Positions 51,315-60,113 of a DNA stretch of 64,000 bases are shown here, in pieces. The notes under the pieces are model-generated. The model worked only from the letters and a program-made list of their open reading frames with translations, searched no databases and was not told the DNA's origin. Source of the DNA: Bacteriovoracaceae bacterium (GTDB lineage Bacteria > Bdellovibrionota > Bacteriovoracia > Bacteriovoracales > Bacteriovoracaceae); NCBI GenBank assembly GCA_017858255.1, contig JAFMBV010000003.1:1-64000 (forward strand), read 5' to 3'. Both the position numbers and the translations under genes were made by a program. Positions within the stretch are counted from its first letter, which is position 1. Each line of letters opens with the position of its first letter.

Positions 51315-52208
51315 CTACTGAACAATAAAACCTGATGTTTCTTTAACTCTAAATAGAAAAGGTGCTTTAATCGCCTCGTTATTTCCTGTTACAAAATCCC
51401 GGCCCTCTTCTCTTTTTAATTCTGTCCAATGTTGAGTTTGTGTCTTGTCTTTGAAGTAACTGAGATAACTCAAGAGGTTCATTGCTTGTCCCTCTGGAAT
51501 TTCAAGCGTTTCAACAGCATTCTTATTATGTTCGTTCAAAAAAGTGATTGATTGGTTCTCATGAAAAATTAAAATTATGGGAGCTTCAGTATCAAAGGAG
51601 CTTATGAAGGGGTCGCTAAAGGACATCAAGAGAGCAGGGACCTTAGGGTATGATTTTTCTAATAGATCAAAATCTAACTCAAGGTTTTGGGGATAACTAC
51701 TTTTAGTTCTTGTAAGGGCAAAAATAAAATAAGGTACTAGCTGATCTCGAAATGGATTTTTTGGAAAAGATAAGTGGTAGAGCTCATTATTAAGTTCAAA
51801 ATAGATATAGTGATTTACAAGTGGATCTTTGCCAAGGCCAGAACGAATATTAATACTATCTTCGATCCCTGACGTAGTTTTTAGATAGACTTGATATTTT
51901 TTGACTTCATTTGCGCCAGAGATGAGGTTTTCAAGTGAACTTCTAAGTTGCCATTTTATTCTATAAAAACTGTCTTCAGGTTCGATATCGTGTGAAATAA
52001 GATGGCCATATTTATCGTAATAAAGGGCTATTAACTCACCCTCGTCTCTTAGGAACTTGAGATCGTTGGTAACATTTCTTTTTATCTCACTTTCTTCAAC
52101 GGAAAAAATTTGGGCCAAGTGTTGAGATACTTCACTCGCCTCTAGCGGAGCCCATCTTTTTAGAATCTGTAAAATCTTATTTAATCGCCTATGCTTATTA
52201 ATTTTCAC
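51315..52208 (-). CDS. Winged-helix regulator-like protein
   Basis: A 297-residue protein. The N-terminal 60 residues (RRLNKILQILKRWAPLEASEVSQHLAQIF, then EIKRNVTNDLKFLRDEGEL) look like a winged helix-turn-helix, as in DeoR/WYL-type regulators. The rest could be a ligand-binding domain of unknown type, with short beta-strands such as KVPALLMSF and PIILIFHE. It lies 17 bases downstream of the kinase-like gene, so both are probably co-transcribed. Confidence 0.55.
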   Translation of the reverse strand: MKINKHRRLNKILQILKRWAPLEASEVSQHLAQIFSVEESEIKRNVTNDLKFLRDEGELIALYYDKYGHLISHDIEPEDSFYRIKWQLRSSLENLISGANEVKKYQVYLKTTSGIEDSINIRSGLGKDPLVNHYIYFELNNELYHLSFPKNPFRDQLVPYFIFALTRTKSSYPQNLELDFDLLEKSYPKVPALLMSFSDPFISSFDTEAPIILIFHENQSITFLNEHNKNAVETLEIPEGQAMNLLSYLSYFKDKTQTQHWTELKREEGRDFVTGNNEAIKAPFLFRVKETSGFIVQ

Positions 52209-52225
52209 AACCGTCTCTCGAATTT

Positions 52226-53437
52226 CTAGAATTGAAAACTTTGGACTATAATGTAGGATTTATTTGATTTATGAGCTGGAAACTTTATTCCTTTATATAT
52301 TGAGCTAAGACAAATTCTCGTCTCTTGTGTTGTCTCTTTAGGTTCAAGAATACTAACTGAATTAAGCTTGTTTTGAGGTGATTGGACGCTAAACTCTAGT
52401 TTGATTTTACTTGGCAATGACTTATGAAATAGCTGAAGACACTCTTTGAGCTCTTGGTCCTTAGTGCCAACTCTTTCGATAAAGTCCTCTTCGAATCGTT
52501 TCGCCTTTTTGCGGGGAGGGCGAACTTTATTTGTCTTAACCTTGGCGGGCACCTTTATTTCTCTTTTAAGAGAGGAAGACTTTCGTTTTACCTTATCTTT
52601 AATTTTATAAACGGATCGTGGCGCACTTTTAGGGATGGCCGGAGAGCGACTAATACTTGGTTTGATGATCTTTCTCGTAGGTGAGTCTATTCCTTGAACT
52701 GAAAAAAAGAGGGCAAGAGACGCAATGACCGTCGCCGAGCCTATGCTAAGGTGTTTTAAGCTTACTTTCTTTCTTAGTAATTTGGCCCGCTCTAAAAAAG
52801 AGAGATGATCATAGAAGTCTTCAAGTGTTTTTTCGAGGCTGTAAAAATCGTGTGTGGTTTCAAGTTTAATTGATCTTTTTTCTAGAAAGTCAGGATGAAG
52901 GTACCCTTCTTTTCCTCTAATCTCTTCCCGTGTTAATTCTTTCCCAATTAAGTTTGAATTTTCGAAATCAATGACATGAAAGTTTTTATCGAGATCAATA
53001 ATTATATTATCAGGTGTCAGATCTAGGTGAAGCACTCCCTTTTTGTTGTGTAAGTAATCGAGAGCAAAGTGAAGGTCTTTATCTAGCTTTTGATAAAGTT
53101 CTGCGCTTAATTCTTTTGGCGTAGCAGTCTCTAAAAATTGCTTTACGGAGACTCCAGGAAAATACTCACTGATAATATAGAGACTATCGTCCTTGACCCT
53201 TCTTCTAATATCAAAGATTTTAGGAAAGTAGGGTGACCAAAACTCTTCTAGTGTTGCGGCCTCTTTGAGGAGTCTTTCTTCAATTTTAGTTTTATTCTCT
53301 TCAGAGGGTCCGGGGCGGATATGTTTGATTAAGACCTTTTCATCTTCTTCAGGCCAAAATGCAATATAAAGATCGTAATCTCGCCCCTCAGCAAGTTTCT
53401 TTAAAGTCCAAATATCTTCATCGAAACGGTTGCGCAA
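52226..53437 (-). CDS. Atypical Ser/Thr-kinase-like protein with AgmX/PglI-type C-terminal domain
   Basis: Kinase fold at residues 1-220: VLIKHI (Lys38), HLDLTPDN (137-144) in place of HRDLKPxN, and DFEN (157-160) in place of DFG. The catalytic Asp, Asn and metal Asp are kept, but Arg, the catalytic-loop Lys and the DFG Gly are changed, so activity may be altered. A membrane helix follows (about 228-248), then a basic linker, then about 80 residues with an AgmX/PglI-like pattern (CLQLF ... CLSSIYKGIKFPA ... SFQF) in the periplasm. The neighbouring gene carries a similar domain. A peptide- or prey-related signalling role is conjecture. Confidence 0.72.
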   Translation of the reverse strand: MRNRFDEDIWTLKKLAEGRDYDLYIAFWPEEDEKVLIKHIRPGPSEENKTKIEERLLKEAATLEEFWSPYFPKIFDIRRRVKDDSLYIISEYFPGVSVKQFLETATPKELSAELYQKLDKDLHFALDYLHNKKGVLHLDLTPDNIIIDLDKNFHVIDFENSNLIGKELTREEIRGKEGYLHPDFLEKRSIKLETTHDFYSLEKTLEDFYDHLSFLERAKLLRKKVSLKHLSIGSATVIASLALFFSVQGIDSPTRKIIKPSISRSPAIPKSAPRSVYKIKDKVKRKSSSLKREIKVPAKVKTNKVRPPRKKAKRFEEDFIERVGTKDQELKECLQLFHKSLPSKIKLEFSVQSPQNKLNSVSILEPKETTQETRICLSSIYKGIKFPAHKSNKSYIIVQSFQF

Positions 53438-53542
53438 TTTATTGACTCCGCGTGTCTATAGGGGCAAAAATTTTGTGGCTCCATGGGTTAAAGTCCTTCT
53501 AGCTTAGCAAAATTCATTTGGCCATAAACCGAGGAGATAAAG

Positions 53543-54322
53543 ATGATGCGTGACATTAGATGCCTGATTTTACTTTTGATATTCAGCCTTTCCAGCGGCT
53601 CCCTATTTGCTGGTAAACCTCAAAACAAGGTGGATTCAGCGACCTTGCATGTTGATGGGGAGTTTTCAGAAAAAGACCAAGAACTTAAGTTTTTAAAAGA
53701 TGAGTTAAAAAACGTTAAGGGTCTTAAGCGAGGATATAAGAGTAAGGGCAAGGTTTATAACAAACTGACTGAAGAGAGTGAGCAATTAAAAGATAATTTC
53801 GAAACATATATTGGCCATCGTGTTGAGTATGAAAAAGCAATTGGGGATTATAACAAAACCATAGAGTGCTTGAAGGGAGGGGATGCAATTAAATGTAGAC
53901 CTGATCTATTAAAGGAAAAGAAAAAAGTTAAAGCAAAGCCAGTTAAGAGAAGACGTCAACAACCTGTTTACGATGATTATGAGTTTGAAGATTCTCTTAA
54001 TACTTCAATGGCCGCTCCCGCGAGAGTTAATCAACCAGTTGGCTTTGTTAGAGAAGTGGACTTAAGAATATCTCAAAGAGGCCAAGAACTTTTGTCTTGT
54101 TACCGTAAGGGAAAATATTCTCAACAAGGTGTTTTGAAGGTTCAGTTAAAAATTGCGGCCAATGGTCACTTAAGTCATCTTGGTTATGAAGACACAACTG
54201 AGATAAATGATCCGCGAGTGATAACTTGTCTTTCACAAATTCTTTATTCCATCGTTTATCCTATGCCGCCAAGTCGCAAGGTTACGACTGTTCGTAAGCC
54301 ATTTGTGTTTAATTTAATGTAA
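53543..54322 (+). CDS. Exported coiled-coil protein with AgmX/PglI-type C-terminal domain
   Basis: A 259-residue protein with a signal peptide (LFAG, about residue 22). Residues 40-120 are highly charged and helical, likely coiled coil. The C-terminal 75 residues (QELLSCYRKGKY ... LKVQLKIAANG ... VITCLSQILYSIVYPMPPS ... FVFNLM) match the domain at the end of the neighbouring kinase-like protein: same paired Cys, same CLSxI block, same terminal FxF pattern. The domain is like those in AgmX/PglI and TonB-type proteins. The two genes are divergent. Confidence 0.68.
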   Translation: MMRDIRCLILLLIFSLSSGSLFAGKPQNKVDSATLHVDGEFSEKDQELKFLKDELKNVKGLKRGYKSKGKVYNKLTEESEQLKDNFETYIGHRVEYEKAIGDYNKTIECLKGGDAIKCRPDLLKEKKKVKAKPVKRRRQQPVYDDYEFEDSLNTSMAAPARVNQPVGFVREVDLRISQRGQELLSCYRKGKYSQQGVLKVQLKIAANGHLSHLGYEDTTEINDPRVITCLSQILYSIVYPMPPSRKVTTVRKPFVFNLM

Positions 54323-54443
54323 CTAAATGCTGGACAATGTCATGATATTAACGAGTTAGGGGGGGATATTTTTTCCGCACGATCGTACGCTTGGTCTATA
54401 ATAGAAAGTGGACAAAATGAACGATTTAACAGGAGCCCCCTCC

Positions 54444-56171
54444 ATGGCAAAGTACAGAACTGACCTAAAAGATATTTCTTTCAATCTCTTTAAAGATCTA
54501 AAAGTTCAAGAGCACACCCAAGACTATGGGGAAAATGATCTCAAAGATATTATTATTCAATTTGATAAGTTTGCTGAAAATGAAGTTTATTCTTGTCGCG
54601 TTGAAGGCGATGAAGTTGGGGTTAAGTTAACAGAAGATAGAGGTGTGGTTGTACCTGAATCCTTTAAGAAAGCGACTAAACAATATTATGAAAATGGTTG
54701 GTTTGCTTTAGGCTATCCGGAAGAGATTGGTGGGATGCCTGCTCCTCACTCCGTTAGCTTTGCCTGTACTTCAATATATGTGGGCGCTAATTGTGCACTC
54801 TCTATGTATTCAGGTCTCTCTCAAGGTGCCATGAATGTGATTCTTCAGGTTGGTTCTGATGAACAAAAGGCAAAGTTTATTGCGCCGATGATGGAAGGGC
54901 GCTGGGGTGGAACGATGTGCCTAACTGAGCCTGGCGCGGGATCTGACGTTGGAGCTTCAAAGACAACGGCTTCACCAAATGATGATGGAACTTATAGTGT
55001 TAAGGGAGTGAAGATTTTTATTTCTTCAGGAGAGAGTGATATTTATGAAAATAACATTCACCTCGTGCTCGCTCGCACACCAGGAAGTGAAGAGGGAACT
55101 AAGGGACTGTCCTTGTTTATCGTACCTCGCTCTCAAGTAAATGAAGATGGGAGTGTCGGAGAATACAACAATGTTAAATGTACTAAAATTGAAGAGAAGA
55201 TGGGAATCCATGGGTCAGCAACTTGCGAGCTAACTTTTGGAGGAGAGGGTGACTGTCGTGGTTGGCTTATTGGCAAAGAGCACGAAGGTATTGTGAATAT
55301 GTTTATTATGATGAATGAAGCACGTCTTCTGTGTGGAATTCAGGGGGAATCCCAAGCAAACCTCGCTTATGAATTAACAGAACAATATGCAAAAGAGCGC
55401 TCGCAATTTAATAAAGAAATTATCAATCATCCGGATGTGAAAAGAATGCTTTTAAAGATGCGGGCCATGAGTCGTGGGATGCGCTCTCTCATTCTTTATA
55501 CTTCTAATCTCTTTGATGTTGAAAAAACGGGAGATAAGCTTGCTGAAAAAGAGCTCGCCTTATTAACTCCTGTTTGTAAGGCCTACTGTACTGATGAAGC
55601 CTTTCAAGTAACTGTTGATGCCATTCAGGTTCATGGTGGTTATGGCTATTGTACGGAATATGGAATTGAGCAATTTGCTCGAGATACAAAAATAGCAACC
55701 ATCTATGAAGGAACCAACGGTATCCAAGCATTAGACTTTGTCATGAGAAAGATCCTTAAAGATAAAGGGGAGACATTCATGGCGCTTGGAGCAAAAATCC
55801 AAGAGAGTCTTGCAAATCCTATTGCCAGTAAATGGAAGAATGAATGTGCCTCACTCGCAACTTCAATGCAAAAGGCGCAAACGATACTCGAGCATTATGG
55901 TAAATATGCTAATGATAAAAACTTTGATGCCATATTGGCTTCAAGCACCGACTTCTTGGCCTTCTGTGGAAACCTTATTGTTGCGTGGCGTTTATTAAGA
56001 GGTGCCATTGTTGCAGAAGAACTGTTGGCGCAAGGTGATGAGGATAAGGTCTACTTGGAGAGCAAGGCGTTGGACTTTAAAATCTTTTGTCAGCATTACT
56101 TGAGTAGAAATGCTGGTATTGCTCAAAGCATTCTAAACTTTGATCAGGACTGGACCACGGTAGAGCTTTAA
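54444..56171 (+). CDS. Acyl-CoA dehydrogenase
   Basis: A 575-residue FAD enzyme that oxidises acyl-CoA to enoyl-CoA in fatty-acid breakdown. The family start is extended (about 60 residues before the FAD domain). MCLTEPGAGSD is the flavin-binding segment, and the C-terminal catalytic Glu lies in YEGTNGIQ. Its length fits the long acyl-CoA dehydrogenase type found in delta-like bacteria, with an extra C-terminal helical part. ATG 54444 is chosen because AGGAG lies eight bases upstream; earlier ATGs lack a good site. Confidence 0.93.
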   Translation: MAKYRTDLKDISFNLFKDLKVQEHTQDYGENDLKDIIIQFDKFAENEVYSCRVEGDEVGVKLTEDRGVVVPESFKKATKQYYENGWFALGYPEEIGGMPAPHSVSFACTSIYVGANCALSMYSGLSQGAMNVILQVGSDEQKAKFIAPMMEGRWGGTMCLTEPGAGSDVGASKTTASPNDDGTYSVKGVKIFISSGESDIYENNIHLVLARTPGSEEGTKGLSLFIVPRSQVNEDGSVGEYNNVKCTKIEEKMGIHGSATCELTFGGEGDCRGWLIGKEHEGIVNMFIMMNEARLLCGIQGESQANLAYELTEQYAKERSQFNKEIINHPDVKRMLLKMRAMSRGMRSLILYTSNLFDVEKTGDKLAEKELALLTPVCKAYCTDEAFQVTVDAIQVHGGYGYCTEYGIEQFARDTKIATIYEGTNGIQALDFVMRKILKDKGETFMALGAKIQESLANPIASKWKNECASLATSMQKAQTILEHYGKYANDKNFDAILASSTDFLAFCGNLIVAWRLLRGAIVAEELLAQGDEDKVYLESKALDFKIFCQHYLSRNAGIAQSILNFDQDWTTVEL

Positions 56172-56224
56172 CAGGGTTCGTGGTAGAATTTTTTCAGTTA
56201 AATGATTAAAAGTTTAGGATATTC

Positions 56225-57046
56225 ATGAACCAAGAAAATCTTTATCAAGAGATAGGGGTATTTTCAAAGGAAACACACGGAAGTAGCGATTATTTTAAAG
56301 AAATTGTTTTCGTAAGAGGTGGTGAAGATAATCACTACGCTCCTTTGAAGTATCTTTGTAAAAAATGTGAAGACATCTCACTTAAAGAAGACCTCCTTAA
56401 AGTTGGGTTTGTTTGCGATGCACTCGATCTTTATGACCAGCCTCAATTTATCGATTGGTACCAGCATCAGTTTGGGCGAAAGCTTAAGAGAGCCGAAGCT
56501 AAGAAGGTTACAATTGTCTATCGTCCTGATAATAAAAAAATCTTCGATGCGATTGAGCTTGTTAATAAAAGCTTTGAAGTTTTACGTGATCAACACATAA
56601 TCCTTAACAATAAAAACCTCCCTGTCCAATTAGGGGAGTGGTACGCCAAGTGTATCTTTGGATTAGATCAACTTAAGTCAACAAGCCAAAGAGGCTTTGA
56701 CTTTCTTCTGGAAGGAAAGAGAGTTGAGATTAAAGTTGAGTGGGGAGATGCTTCAAGTCCAAAGGGCGTAAAGCTTAGGAAGTCTCTCGCTGATCTTAGT
56801 GACTTTTGTATTATTATGTATATCGCAAAGAATTTTAGAATAAGAGAAATCTGTTTTCTCGATTCAGACTTTATTCTAAGAAAGTTTGGTGGCAAAGGTC
56901 ATACAATTTTTTTAAAAGATAGTGACGTGACTCAATACTTCTTTAGCAGTTCTATGAAGCATAGTGGAAAGGTTGCGAACCCTACGGCCCTTTTAAGATT
57001 TGGTACACCCACCTTTGCAATGAAGCTAACGGAAGCCTTTCCATGA
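56225..57046 (+). CDS. PD-(D/E)XK nuclease-like protein
   Basis: A 273-residue protein of no recognised family. The second half has the PD-(D/E)XK catalytic layout: Glu138 in QLGEWYAK, Asp159 in RGFDF, and E168-I-K170 in VEIKVEW, at the right spacing between hydrophobic strands. Restriction-endonuclease-like proteins of this kind act on nucleic acids, but a defence role cannot be shown here: no methylase or helicase is next to it. It lies 53 bases after the acyl-CoA dehydrogenase and overlaps the SDR gene by four bases (ATGA). Confidence 0.55.
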   Translation: MNQENLYQEIGVFSKETHGSSDYFKEIVFVRGGEDNHYAPLKYLCKKCEDISLKEDLLKVGFVCDALDLYDQPQFIDWYQHQFGRKLKRAEAKKVTIVYRPDNKKIFDAIELVNKSFEVLRDQHIILNNKNLPVQLGEWYAKCIFGLDQLKSTSQRGFDFLLEGKRVEIKVEWGDASSPKGVKLRKSLADLSDFCIIMYIAKNFRIREICFLDSDFILRKFGGKGHTIFLKDSDVTQYFFSSSMKHSGKVANPTALLRFGTPTFAMKLTEAFP

Positions 57047-57768
57047 CTTTGAGCCCTGATCGTATCCTTATAATTGGAGGTGGTCATGGGTTGGGATTTG
57101 CTTTGGTGGAAGAGTGTATAAGGCGTTTCCCACAGTCTGAAGTTTTGGCCACCTATCGTAGAGAGGACTTCGCTCTTCCTTTGCTAAATAGTAAGGCCAC
57201 TCGTTTTAAAATAGATCCATTAAATGAAACTGAAGTAGAGGCTTTTTGCCGAGATCTCGGGCAGATAGATCTTTTTATAAATGCCATCGGCGTTCTTCAT
57301 GACGATAAAGTTCAACCTGAAAAGTCACTCAAAGATATTTCTATAGAAAAGCTAACTTACGAATTTCAAGTGAATGCTTTCATAACTCCTCTTTGGGCAA
57401 AATATTTAAAGAAAAAGTTTTCACAAAGCACGATCTCTGTTTTTGCCACTTTATCAGCGATGGTAGGAAGTATTGGTGAAAATGAAATAGGCGGCTGGTA
57501 TGGTTATCGTGCTTCTAAAACTGCACTCAATATGTTTATAAAAAATATTTCGATTGAGTTTGAAAGATCAAGACTGAAAACATCTGTTGTGGCGATTCAT
57601 CCCGGTACCACTCATACGGAATTATCAGCTCCCTTTTTAAAGGGGATTAAACACAAAGTATGGGAGCCTAATCCTGCAGCTAATAATATATTAGATGTTT
57701 TGCTAGATTGTCCTGAGGAAGGGACAGGTCTATTTAAAAACTGGGACGGTCGAAATATCGCCTGGTAA
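57043..57768 (+). CDS. Short-chain dehydrogenase/reductase
   Basis: A 241-residue classical SDR. The nucleotide motif is GGGHGLG (residues 12-18), followed by NAIG (80-83), catalytic Ser138 in TLSAM and YRASK (Tyr155, Lys159). It resembles the CsgA/C-factor and SDR_c group from memory. The substrate is unknown. It overlaps the PD-(D/E)XK gene by four bases, so the two are translationally coupled. Confidence 0.9.
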   Translation: MTLSPDRILIIGGGHGLGFALVEECIRRFPQSEVLATYRREDFALPLLNSKATRFKIDPLNETEVEAFCRDLGQIDLFINAIGVLHDDKVQPEKSLKDISIEKLTYEFQVNAFITPLWAKYLKKKFSQSTISVFATLSAMVGSIGENEIGGWYGYRASKTALNMFIKNISIEFERSRLKTSVVAIHPGTTHTELSAPFLKGIKHKVWEPNPAANNILDVLLDCPEEGTGLFKNWDGRNIAW

Positions 57769-57771
57769 GTC

Positions 57772-58983
57772 TTAAAAAAGATCGTATCCAAGTAATCGAC
57801 ACTCAAGGGCACCATTAAAAAAGCTGAATCGACTACTTGTCTTTAAAGAGATCTTCTTTCTTAGACTGGAGTCTTGGCTAACAATAAAAGAACTGAAGCC
57901 TTTCCAATTGTTTTTTAGAGTTTCTCCAAACTCATAATAAAGCTCTTCGAGTTGTTCATCTTTTTCTCCAAGCCTAATTCCATAAGGAGGATTTGTTATG
58001 ACTAGACCATTTGAGAGATCTTCTTGAGGTTTCCATTTAAGAGCATCCAGTGTGGAAACTCTTAGGGACTTTCTTGGAAGACCCATCGTGGACCAGGCCT
58101 CCATCAAAAGCTCAATAGACTTTGAATGTTTATCGTTTCCGTGAAATTCGGCAATTCCAAAGCTTTCAATACCATTTTTTGCTCGTACCAATAGCTCTTT
58201 GCATAGATTCTCAAAAGGTCCGTGAATGGTCGTTTCTTTTTGAAACCATTTCTGTGTTTCAAAGGCAAAGCGCGCACCTTCTGCTCTTGCTTGAAGCTTG
58301 AGGTAAGTTGGGACGATTTGATGACGAATAAGTGCAGCTTCAATAAGAAAAGTGCCACTTCCACAGAATGGGTCGTAGAGAGGAACTTGCTTGTCCCAAC
58401 CTGTGCTCATGACTAGAGCAGCTGCGAGGTTTTCTTTTATAGGAGCTTGATGCCCAAAAGGACGATACCCTCTTTTATTTAAGGGGTATCCTGCAAGATC
58501 GAGGGAAACGATACCCTTAAACATATTGCCTTTGCTATTTGGCTCTATCCTCAAAACAAATGGATACATTGGATTATCTAAGTCAATCGATGGTCTCGTT
58601 CCAGAAGTCTTTTTAAATGTATCGACAATACTATCCTTGAGAACAAGGCTTAAGTAATGAGAGTTTCTAAACTCTTTGTTGGCGTCTCTAGAGAGAACGC
58701 AAGTGATCTTAAATGTATCCGTTGCGTTTAAGATTTTTTGCCAAGGCACTTCAGAGGCAGCTTCAAGCATCTTTTTATCATTCTTAAACTCGAAGGTTCC
58801 GACTTCTTTATAAACTCGACTGGCAATTCTTGTTTCTAGTAAGAAGTTGATGGCATTTAGAGAGTTTGTTTTAAAGTTAATACCACCGCGAGTGATCTCA
58901 ACATGATCAAAATTATAATGTTCTGATTCTTTTAGAAGTAACTCTTCAAGGCCTCTAGGGCAGCTAGCGAAAAAGTTTTTCAT
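57772..58983 (-). CDS. RlmL/RlmK-type 23S rRNA methyltransferase
   Basis: A 403-residue THUMP-domain methyltransferase. THUMP is in residues 1-155 (RGLEELLLKE, RIEPNSKG). The Rossmann domain has DPFCGSGTFLIEAAL and VITNPPYGIRL, the NPPY motif of N-methyltransferases. The family methylates guanine N2 in 23S rRNA (RlmL-like) or tRNA. Its four-base overlap with the upstream kinase-like gene implies coupling. Confidence 0.88.
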   Translation of the reverse strand: MKNFFASCPRGLEELLLKESEHYNFDHVEITRGGINFKTNSLNAINFLLETRIASRVYKEVGTFEFKNDKKMLEAASEVPWQKILNATDTFKITCVLSRDANKEFRNSHYLSLVLKDSIVDTFKKTSGTRPSIDLDNPMYPFVLRIEPNSKGNMFKGIVSLDLAGYPLNKRGYRPFGHQAPIKENLAAALVMSTGWDKQVPLYDPFCGSGTFLIEAALIRHQIVPTYLKLQARAEGARFAFETQKWFQKETTIHGPFENLCKELLVRAKNGIESFGIAEFHGNDKHSKSIELLMEAWSTMGLPRKSLRVSTLDALKWKPQEDLSNGLVITNPPYGIRLGEKDEQLEELYYEFGETLKNNWKGFSSFIVSQDSSLRKKISLKTSSRFSFFNGALECRLLGYDLF

Positions 58984-59930
58984 ATTAGAGGCTCCACCTT
59001 TAACGTTTGATTAAATAATTCAGCTCTTAGAAGTAATTCTCTATAGCTCTCGGCCATTAAAGGATTTAAGTTCTTTTCTTTAAAACGCTTTATTCTCCAC
59101 AAAGAGATAGAAAAAAGTCCCAGGGCAATAGAGTCTGCCAGATGAAGTTTTTCTTCTCTAGGAAGGGGCCTAACAGACTCATAGCCTCTTAAGAATGATG
59201 TGATGAGAGGAGGGATGAGTCTTCCTTTCTCTAGGCAGGTCCCTGATATAGAGATGCCAATATCAAGAATGTATTCTCCACGGCCAGCTTGCTCGAAGTC
59301 TAAAAGCGCCTGAAGTTTTTCATTTTTAAAGAGAGTGTTGTCCGAATAAAGGTCACCATGGATGATGCCTCTTTCCCAGTTGTGTTCTTGAAACCATGTA
59401 AGCTGGTGAGGAAACATAAGATCAAAGAGTTCTTTGAAGTCAGACGGGCATTGACTTGATCGAGTAAAGTGAAAAACTTCTTTTGCGCCAAAGCCGACAA
59501 CTTCATGATCACGAATCATATTTAATTTATCGGTGTGCTGTAATGAATGGAGAGAGGCCAGACCCCTTCCAATCTCCTCGCAGGCAATATCGCTTGGCCC
59601 TGGTGGGATACCATCAAGAAATGGAAAGAGGGCACCGAATTTTTCAACGTATTGATAGACGACATCGTTATTAATTGTTTTGTAAGGAGTAAGTGAGTAG
59701 GGGAATTCAAGCTCTGCTAAATAGAGAAGAAGACTCATTTCTTGATTGAGCTCTTGCTGTCCCTTGTCGTTGGAAACTTTGAGTAGATAAGATTTCCCCT
59801 TAGCTTCAACCCTATAATTGCTATTGGAAATACCCAAAGAAAGAGGCATTAAATCAGAAATGGGACCAATTTCATAAAGGTCAGCTATGGCCTGAGCGTC
59901 AATTTTATTAAGTTTGGTATAGTCTCCCAT
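58980..59930 (-). CDS. APH-fold kinase (homoserine kinase type II-like)
   Basis: A 316-residue aminoglycoside-phosphotransferase-fold kinase. The Brenner-type motif is HGDLYSDNT and the metal Asp is in LLDFEQAG; SLGISNSNYRV and LLKVSN form the ATP-binding N-lobe. This architecture is shared with homoserine kinase ThrB type II, choline kinase and others; the YQYVEKFGALFPFLDG segment favours the homoserine kinase group. No other threonine gene is nearby, so the substrate is unproven. Confidence 0.78.
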   Translation of the reverse strand: MGDYTKLNKIDAQAIADLYEIGPISDLMPLSLGISNSNYRVEAKGKSYLLKVSNDKGQQELNQEMSLLLYLAELEFPYSLTPYKTINNDVVYQYVEKFGALFPFLDGIPPGPSDIACEEIGRGLASLHSLQHTDKLNMIRDHEVVGFGAKEVFHFTRSSQCPSDFKELFDLMFPHQLTWFQEHNWERGIIHGDLYSDNTLFKNEKLQALLDFEQAGRGEYILDIGISISGTCLEKGRLIPPLITSFLRGYESVRPLPREEKLHLADSIALGLFSISLWRIKRFKEKNLNPLMAESYRELLLRAELFNQTLKVEPLI

Positions 59931-60113
59931 GCACTCTTCTCACTTTTAAGCTTTTGAAGCGTTAAATTCCCCCACTTCATGCCCAATGTCAAAGTATTGC
60001 CAATGCTTTCTTTTGGCTTTTCTTGTACTCCTGTGCCCAGTAATGCTATAGTTTGCGAGTTTTGTTATTCACAGAAGTCGCTGCTTAGCGGCAAAAGTAT
60101 TGGGGAGCCTACT

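Noticed and set aside
57612-57815. Minus-strand frame inside the SDR gene
   Set aside because: It is a shadow of the SDR coding strand and lacks a start site.
59931-60113. Possible SAH riboswitch upstream of ahcY
   Set aside because: The leader lacks the conserved SAH-aptamer core words; only a promoter-like pair and a four-bp hairpin are visible.
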